Positions 6,064 to 10,195 of a DNA stretch of 10,195 nt are shown piece after piece. The translations under genes were made by a program, and so were the position numbers. The notes under the pieces were generated by a model, which did not search any database, was not told the DNA's origin, and saw only the letters and a program-made list of their open reading frames with translations. Positions within the stretch are counted from its first letter, which is position 1, and the number at the start of each line of letters is the position of its first letter. The DNA is from an uncultured Selenomonadales bacterium (GTDB lineage Bacteria; Bacillota; Negativicutes; Selenomonadales; Selenomonadaceae): positions 1-10,195 of the forward strand of contig CALEPR010000105.1 in assembly GCA_937910665.1 (NCBI GenBank), given 5' to 3'.

Positions 6064-6893
6064 TGGACGAAATGAATTTAAATTTTGAAGATTTGAAAGT
6101 TGGTTTTATCGGCGGCGGTGCTCTTGCCGAGTCCGTGATAAAAGGTATTCGCGGAAATTTGGCGACAAGCGCAAATATTTTTGTTTCCGATCACAAACAG
6201 GAGCGTTGCGACGAACTTGTGAAACGCTACAGAATCAATGCCGAAGTCGGCGCAGAAAATTTTCTTGGCAAAGTAAAAATTTTAATCCTCGCCGTAAAAC
6301 CGAAAGACGCTGTAAAAACTTTAGCTGAACTCCGAGACAAAATTACTTTGAACACAACAATTTTATCTGTCGTCGCCGGTTTGAAAATTGAAGTTTTGGA
6401 AAAAATTTTCCCAAGCAACTCGGTCGTTCGCGCTATGCCGAATGTTGCTCTTTCCGTCGGCGAAGGAATGACGGCTTATTCGCTGAATCAAAAGGCATTG
6501 GAAACAGACAAAGATTTGATAAAAAAATTTTGGTCGGCACTTGGTCGCGCTGTCGAAGTTGACGAAAAATTGATGGACGCTGTGACAGGTTTAAGCGGCT
6601 CGGGTTCGGCTTACGCTTTTCTGATGATTGATGCTTTGGCGGACGGAGGAGTTGCGGCGGGATTGCCGAGAAAAATTTCAATCGAACTTGCGGCGCAAAC
6701 TTTGCTCGGCGCGGCGAAAATGGTTTTGGAAACCGGCGAACACCCGGACGCTCTGCGCGACAAAGTTACAAGTCCTGCAGGAACTACAATCGAAGGCGTA
6801 AGAATTTTGGAGCGAGGCGGGGTCAGAAGTTCGCTGATTGAAGCAGTCATCGCCGCTACAGAAAAATCTAAAAAATTTTCAGGCGGCGTGTAG
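6063..6893 (+). CDS. proC: Pyrroline-5-carboxylate reductase
   Basis: ProC reduces 1-pyrroline-5-carboxylate to proline with NAD(P)H, the final step of proline synthesis in the cytosol. It is 276 residues long, usual for the family. The N-terminal Rossmann fold shows GFIGGGALAESV (14-25) as the dinucleotide-binding turn, and further on ILAVKP and VRAMPN, both typical of ProC. The C-terminal dimerisation and substrate domain shows the SGSGSAY stretch, GLPRKISIELAAQTLLGAAKM and the family signature around VTSPAGTTIEG (235-245), with the conserved Ser-Pro-Ala-Gly-Thr-Thr at 237-242. The ATG at 6063 overlaps the DUF896 stop by one base and has AGGTGA seven bases upstream; an in-frame ATG at 6072 is an alternative. 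No hairpin terminator follows. Confidence 0.95.
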   Translation: MDEMNLNFEDLKVGFIGGGALAESVIKGIRGNLATSANIFVSDHKQERCDELVKRYRINAEVGAENFLGKVKILILAVKPKDAVKTLAELRDKITLNTTILSVVAGLKIEVLEKIFPSNSVVRAMPNVALSVGEGMTAYSLNQKALETDKDLIKKFWSALGRAVEVDEKLMDAVTGLSGSGSAYAFLMIDALADGGVAAGLPRKISIELAAQTLLGAAKMVLETGEHPDALRDKVTSPAGTTIEGVRILERGGVRSSLIEAVIAATEKSKKFSGGV

Positions 6894-6964
6894 GTCAAAA
6901 GCAACATTACTTTTCGACGAATGAAATAAAATTTCTGACACAAAAAATTTTTTTGATTGGGAAT

Positions 6965-6970
6965 GAGGAA
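6965..6970 (+). promoter_or_regulatory. Ribosome binding site deciding the TTG start of the DUF2142 gene
   Basis: GAGGAA precedes a TTG at 6977 by about eight bases. The upstream in-frame TTG at 6953 has only A/T sequence before it, so 6977 is the better start. Confidence 0.55.
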
Positions 6971-6976
6971 TTTTAT

Positions 6977-8440
6977 TTGCAAAAATATTTAAAAAAAATT
7001 GGATTCGTCCAAGTCGCTTTTTTCTTGATTTTATTTTTCGGAGTTTGTCTGAGAATCTTTACGCCACCTTTTCAAGGTATGGACGAACAGTTGCATTTTG
7101 CAAGAGCTTGGCAAGTGTCGGAGGGAATATTTTTAAGTCCCGCAGCCAAAGTCAGGGATATAGAAAATGAAAATAATCCCATGATACTCGATATAATCAA
7201 GAAATCAAGCAAGATAAAAAAATTATTACTTCATAGCGAGGACGAAAAATTTTTGGTTGCTGAGATTCCTCGTTCAATGATATCGCCCGACTTTACTTTT
7301 AACTTTGGAAGTAAATTTAATAAAGTAAATTTCGAGATGACAAAAAATTTTTTATTAACGTCGATTGATTCTACAGATACAGAATTTGTTTTGATTCCCA
7401 CTACCGGACAATATCCACCGTTAGCATATTTTCCGCAAGCAACAGCAGCTTTTATCGGGCGTAGTTTGAATTTAAATGCAGGAGAAATTTATTACTTCAT
7501 GTGTTTTGCAGCATTACTCTTTGTGGCTGTCTGCGTTTTGATTTCTATGAAACTTTTGCCCGAGAAAAAATTTTTGATCTTTCTCCTCGCGATGATGCCG
7601 ATGTTTTTGGTTGAAATAATTTCCACTTCGGCTGACGCAGTGACTTATGGAATTTGTTTCTTGGGAACGGCTTGGCTTTTGTCGATGCGAAACAAATTTG
7701 ATGAAATTACCGGCAAAGAAATTTTTGCGCTGATAATTTTGGCGATCTGTCTTGGTCTGTTGAAATCTGTTTATGGCACAATTTTACTTCTATATTTCCT
7801 CATGCCGCGACAAAGATTTAAAAAAATATCTGCCTTCATCGGATTGGGAATTTTTTTATTGTTCACGGCATTGGCAGCTTCAGGTCTGTGGATTTATTTT
7901 TCAATAACGGCTAAAGATGTCGAGATGTTCAGTAAGTTTTATCTGGGGTATGATGATGTTGACATCGTGGCTCAAAAAAATTTTATAATAGAAAATCCTA
8001 AAGGTTTACTTGTTGCGCTTTTCAATACCCTTACTTACAGTGAAGGCGATATTCGCCTTGTAAAATCATTTGTAGGTATGCTTGGTAGATACAAAATATA
8101 TTTGCCAAACTACTTTGTTCTTGGTTATTCGATAATTTTAATTACGCTGGGAGGTTTTTGTGGAAAATTGAATTTAAGGTTTTGGCAGCGAATTTTTATT
8201 TTTTTGGGCGTATTTGCCTCGATAATTGGAGTTTTGACAGTGGAGTATCTAATCTGGACTTCTGTGGGCGGAGAACTTATTCGCGGCCTTCATGGGAGGT
8301 ATTTCATTCCAATCGCATTGACTGCATTTTCAATTTTATCTTTTCTTCGACCACCGAAGTATGCAAATTTAATTGTTTTGCTTTGCGGAATTTTTAGCGC
8401 ATCATTTGCAATTTGGATGACTTACTCGGTATTTTATTAA
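6977..8440 (+). CDS. DUF2142 family polytopic membrane protein (TTG start), probable surface glycan role
   Basis: This protein of about 487 residues has many hydrophobic helices (first at 9-28; at least eight more after about residue 160) and a large hydrophilic first loop (about 30-155). It fits DUF2142, integral membrane proteins that resemble GT-C glycosyltransferases and often sit in polysaccharide clusters. Family-like features are TPPFQGMDEQLHFAR (29-43, with Asp36-Glu37, His40 and Arg43, where GT-C enzymes place catalytic acids), the YPPLAY motif (146-151) and GRYFIPI (440-446) near the C-terminus. The start is inferred as TTG at 6977 from GAGGAA upstream. Isoleucine ATA codons and overall A+T look higher than in proC next door, hinting at different origin. 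The gene ends 15 bases before the flavoprotein gene, suggesting co-transcription. The sugar or lipid substrate is unknown. Confidence 0.8.
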   Translation: MQKYLKKIGFVQVAFFLILFFGVCLRIFTPPFQGMDEQLHFARAWQVSEGIFLSPAAKVRDIENENNPMILDIIKKSSKIKKLLLHSEDEKFLVAEIPRSMISPDFTFNFGSKFNKVNFEMTKNFLLTSIDSTDTEFVLIPTTGQYPPLAYFPQATAAFIGRSLNLNAGEIYYFMCFAALLFVAVCVLISMKLLPEKKFLIFLLAMMPMFLVEIISTSADAVTYGICFLGTAWLLSMRNKFDEITGKEIFALIILAICLGLLKSVYGTILLLYFLMPRQRFKKISAFIGLGIFLLFTALAASGLWIYFSITAKDVEMFSKFYLGYDDVDIVAQKNFIIENPKGLLVALFNTLTYSEGDIRLVKSFVGMLGRYKIYLPNYFVLGYSIILITLGGFCGKLNLRFWQRIFIFLGVFASIIGVLTVEYLIWTSVGGELIRGLHGRYFIPIALTAFSILSFLRPPKYANLIVLLCGIFSASFAIWMTYSVFY

Positions 8441-8443
8441 AGC

Positions 8444-8451
8444 GGAGGTGA
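8444..8451 (+). promoter_or_regulatory. Near-perfect Shine-Dalgarno for the flavoprotein TTG start
   Basis: GGAGGTGA lies four bases before the TTG at 8456, a near-complete match to the 16S 3' end. It supports the TTG as the true start immediately before the Rossmann-fold strand KRVVIIGAG. Confidence 0.8.
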
Positions 8452-8455
8452 TATT

Positions 8456-10009
8456 TTGAAACGTGTGGTTATAATTGGCGCAGGACCGGCAGGATTAACA
8501 GCGGCTTATGAACTTTCCAAATTCCCTGAAAAATTTGAAGTCATTTTGCTTGAGGAAAGTAATTGTTTTGGCGGAATTGCTCGAACTGTCGAATATAATG
8601 GTAACAGAATGGATATGGGCGGACACAGATTTTTTTCAAAAGTTCCTGAAGTAAATGAATGGTGGGAAAAAATTTTGCCGACGCAAGGAAAACCTGCAAA
8701 AGATTATATTGAACTCGGCAGAACTTGCAAAGTCAGCGAAGGCGGTCCCGATCCTGAAAAAGCGGACAGAGTTATGCTTTTCAGAAATCGCCTTTCAAGA
8801 ATTTTTTTCCGCAACAAATTTTTTAACTATCCGATAACTTTATCATTTTCCACACTGAGTAACATGGGATTTTTTACTACGCTTGAAGTTGGTTTCAGTT
8901 ATTTAAAAAGTGTGCTGGTTAAGCGTAAAGAAAATTCACTTGAAGATTTTTATATAAATCGTTTTGGGAAAAAACTTTACTCGATGTTTTTTGAAAACTA
9001 CACCGAAAATGTTTGGGGCAGACATCCAAAAAATATTTCTCCGGAGTGGGGCAAGCAGAGAGTGAAAGGTCTTTCCATCTTGATAATTTTAAAAAGTATG
9101 TTGGAAAAATTATTTCGTCTGTCACCGAAAAAAGTTGAAACTTCTTTGATTGAAGAATTTTCCTATCCAAAATTTGGTCCCGGACAACTCTGGGAAATTA
9201 CTGCCGCCGAATCCGAAAAGCGCGGCGTAAATTTTTTTTTAAATTCAAAAGCAGAAATTATTCATAAAGATGCAAATAATTTTGTCACAGGCGTCAGCTA
9301 CAGGCAGGGCGATGAACTTTTAAAAATTGACTGTGACTATTTGATTTCCTCCATGCCGCTGAAAGATTTAGTTTGCGGAATTGAAAATGTTTCCGACGAC
9401 GTGAAAAAAATTGCCACTGCTCTTCCCTACAGAGATTATATGACTGCCGGAGTTCTTGTTTCAAAATTAAATTTGAAAAATGAAACTGATATAAAAACTA
9501 TCGGCAATATTATTCCTGACGACTGGGTTTATGTTCATAATCCAAATGTAAAAATGGGGCGTTTCCAAGTTTATAACAACTGGTCGCCCTATATGGTCAA
9601 AGATTTAAAAAAATTTATTTGGTTAGGTCTGGAATATTTTTGCAACGAAGGCGATGAACTTTGGAGCATGACGGACGAAAATTTTGCCGACTTTGCAATT
9701 TCTGAAATGGTGAAAATGAATTTAATCGACAGCGCAGAGAAAGTTAAAGATTATCACGTTGAGCGCGTCAAGAAAGCCTATCCTGCATATTTCGACAGCT
9801 ACAAGGACATTGACAAACTAAGAAATTATTTAGATACAATTCCGAACTTATTTTGCATCGGCAGGAACGGTCAGCACAGATACAATAATATGGATCATTC
9901 AATGTGTACTTCATTTGAAACTGTGAAAAATATTTTGTCGGGAACAAAGGACAAGTCGAATATCTGGAACATCAACACAGAAAAAGAATATCACGAAACA
10001 AACAAATAA
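8456..10009 (+). CDS. NAD(P)/FAD-dependent oxidoreductase, UDP-galactopyranose-mutase/amine-oxidase-like (TTG start)
   Basis: This is a flavoprotein of 517 residues. The N-terminal FAD Rossmann motif is VVIIGAGPAGLTAAYEL (4-20, glycines 8, 10 and 13), with the ribose-binding acid at Glu33 and then FGGIAR (38-43). GGHRFFSK (55-62) follows. The middle contains NYTENVWGRHP (181-191), and the C-terminal flavin-closing segment is IGRNGQHRYNNMDHSM (468-483), both typical of the FAD-dependent proteins found in capsule and O-antigen clusters. The superfamily includes protoporphyrinogen oxidase, amine oxidase and UDP-galactopyranose mutase. The likely job is oxidation or isomerisation of a sugar nucleotide or lipid-linked sugar, but the exact substrate is not readable. 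The TTG start has GGAGGTGA upstream. It directly follows the DUF2142 gene and ends about 28 bases before an IS256 end. A T9 run at 9232-9240 lies inside the frame. Confidence 0.85.
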   Translation: MKRVVIIGAGPAGLTAAYELSKFPEKFEVILLEESNCFGGIARTVEYNGNRMDMGGHRFFSKVPEVNEWWEKILPTQGKPAKDYIELGRTCKVSEGGPDPEKADRVMLFRNRLSRIFFRNKFFNYPITLSFSTLSNMGFFTTLEVGFSYLKSVLVKRKENSLEDFYINRFGKKLYSMFFENYTENVWGRHPKNISPEWGKQRVKGLSILIILKSMLEKLFRLSPKKVETSLIEEFSYPKFGPGQLWEITAAESEKRGVNFFLNSKAEIIHKDANNFVTGVSYRQGDELLKIDCDYLISSMPLKDLVCGIENVSDDVKKIATALPYRDYMTAGVLVSKLNLKNETDIKTIGNIIPDDWVYVHNPNVKMGRFQVYNNWSPYMVKDLKKFIWLGLEYFCNEGDELWSMTDENFADFAISEMVKMNLIDSAEKVKDYHVERVKKAYPAYFDSYKDIDKLRNYLDTIPNLFCIGRNGQHRYNNMDHSMCTSFETVKNILSGTKDKSNIWNINTEKEYHETNK

Positions 10010-10016
10010 AATTTTA

Positions 10017-10036
10017 GAAACTGTATCCACAGTTTC
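10017..10036. repeat. Perfect small inverted repeat
   Basis: GAAACTGT (10017-10024) and ACAGTTTC (10029-10036) pair perfectly over eight bases around an ATCC loop. It sits between the flavoprotein stop and the IS256 end. No T-run follows on the plus strand, so it is not a standard intrinsic terminator. Confidence 0.75.
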
Positions 10037-10037
10037 A

Positions 10038-10062
10038 GGCTGTGTCAATAGATTTGTGTAAG
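10038..10062 (-). mobile_element. Probable terminal inverted repeat of an IS256-family element
   Basis: GGCTGTGTCAATAG and the following TTTGTGTAAG resemble IS256-family ends, which are often GxCTGTGT followed by a TTTxTGTAA block. The repeat lies about 17 bases outside the transposase stop, the normal arrangement. The other end is beyond the window, so the boundary and any target duplication cannot be confirmed. Confidence 0.55.
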
Positions 10063-10078
10063 TGAAAAAAATTAAAAA

Positions 10079-10195
10079 TCAAAATTTATCGAAAAGGGCA
10101 GCCATACGTTCATCAAGTAAAAGTTGATTTCTAACAAAAGCGGGAGTGTAAATTTTTTTGTGTAAGTGATTTTGAGACTGGCGTGCTGACGCACT
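10079..10195 (-). CDS. IS256-family (mutator-type) transposase, C-terminus only
   Basis: Reading the minus strand from the window edge gives 38 residues ending at a stop (complement of 10079-10081). They include HKKIYTPAFVRNQLLLDER and then MAALFDKF, which I recognise as the usual extreme C-terminus of IS256-family DDE transposases from Firmicutes. The rest of the gene, including the DDE residues, lies beyond the window, so whether it is intact cannot be judged. The visible part has no frameshift or stop. The element points towards the flavoprotein gene, with its terminal repeat at about 10038. It probably marks an insertion just behind the surface-glycan pair. Confidence 0.8.
   Translation of the reverse strand, partial: SASARQSQNHLHKKIYTPAFVRNQLLLDERMAALFDKF

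Noticed and set aside
6953..6976. Earlier TTG start of the DUF2142 gene
   Set aside because: Only A/T sequence precedes it, while GAGGAA supports 6977. It remains possible.
6894..6976. Terminator or promoter between proC and the DUF2142 gene
   Set aside because: There is an A-run followed by a T-run but no GC stem, and only a weak TAAAAT at 6927-6932 without a convincing -35.
10017..10036. Hairpin as the intrinsic terminator of the flavoprotein gene
   Set aside because: No T-run follows the stem on the plus strand.

Overview
The window looks like a chromosomal segment of a low-GC, Gram-positive-lineage anaerobe. A member of the Negativicutes (Selenomonas or Acidaminococcus relatives) is my best guess. 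This rests on the A+T-rich sequence full of AAAATTTT tracts, strong GGAGG-type ribosome binding sites, several TTG starts, and a YnzC-type DUF896 protein and a DUF4127 protein. The genus is inference; no rRNA or other marker gene is present.

Layout. (1) 1-1820, plus strand: the end of argG and a complete argH, overlapping by ATGA and closed by an intrinsic terminator. These are the last two steps of arginine synthesis. (2) 1821-1997: a non-coding gap with a bulged hairpin and a direct repeat that resemble the right end of an IS200/IS605 element. (3) 1998-4925, minus strand: a three-gene operon read from a good extended -10 promoter. It encodes a secreted DUF4127 protein, an unrecognised two-helix membrane protein and a YigZ/IMPACT-family protein. 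(4) 4926-5092: the divergent intergenic region. (5) 5093-6893, plus strand: a tightly packed run of a HAD hydrolase, a DUF896 protein and proC (last step of proline synthesis). (6) 6977-10009, plus strand: a DUF2142 polytopic membrane protein and a FAD-dependent oxidoreductase of the UDP-galactopyranose-mutase-like/amine-oxidase type, both with TTG starts. Their families and pairing suggest cell-surface polysaccharide work. (7) 10017-10195: a perfect small hairpin, then the terminal repeat and C-terminus of an IS256-family transposase on the minus strand, cut by the window edge.

The core is ordinary amino-acid metabolism (argG, argH, proC) mixed with poorly characterised genes. The least explained parts are the DUF4127/membrane-protein/YigZ operon, the IS605-like structured relic behind argH, and the DUF2142 plus flavoprotein pair beside an IS256 copy. 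I found no convincing CRISPR array, tRNA, rRNA, toxin-antitoxin or defence module.
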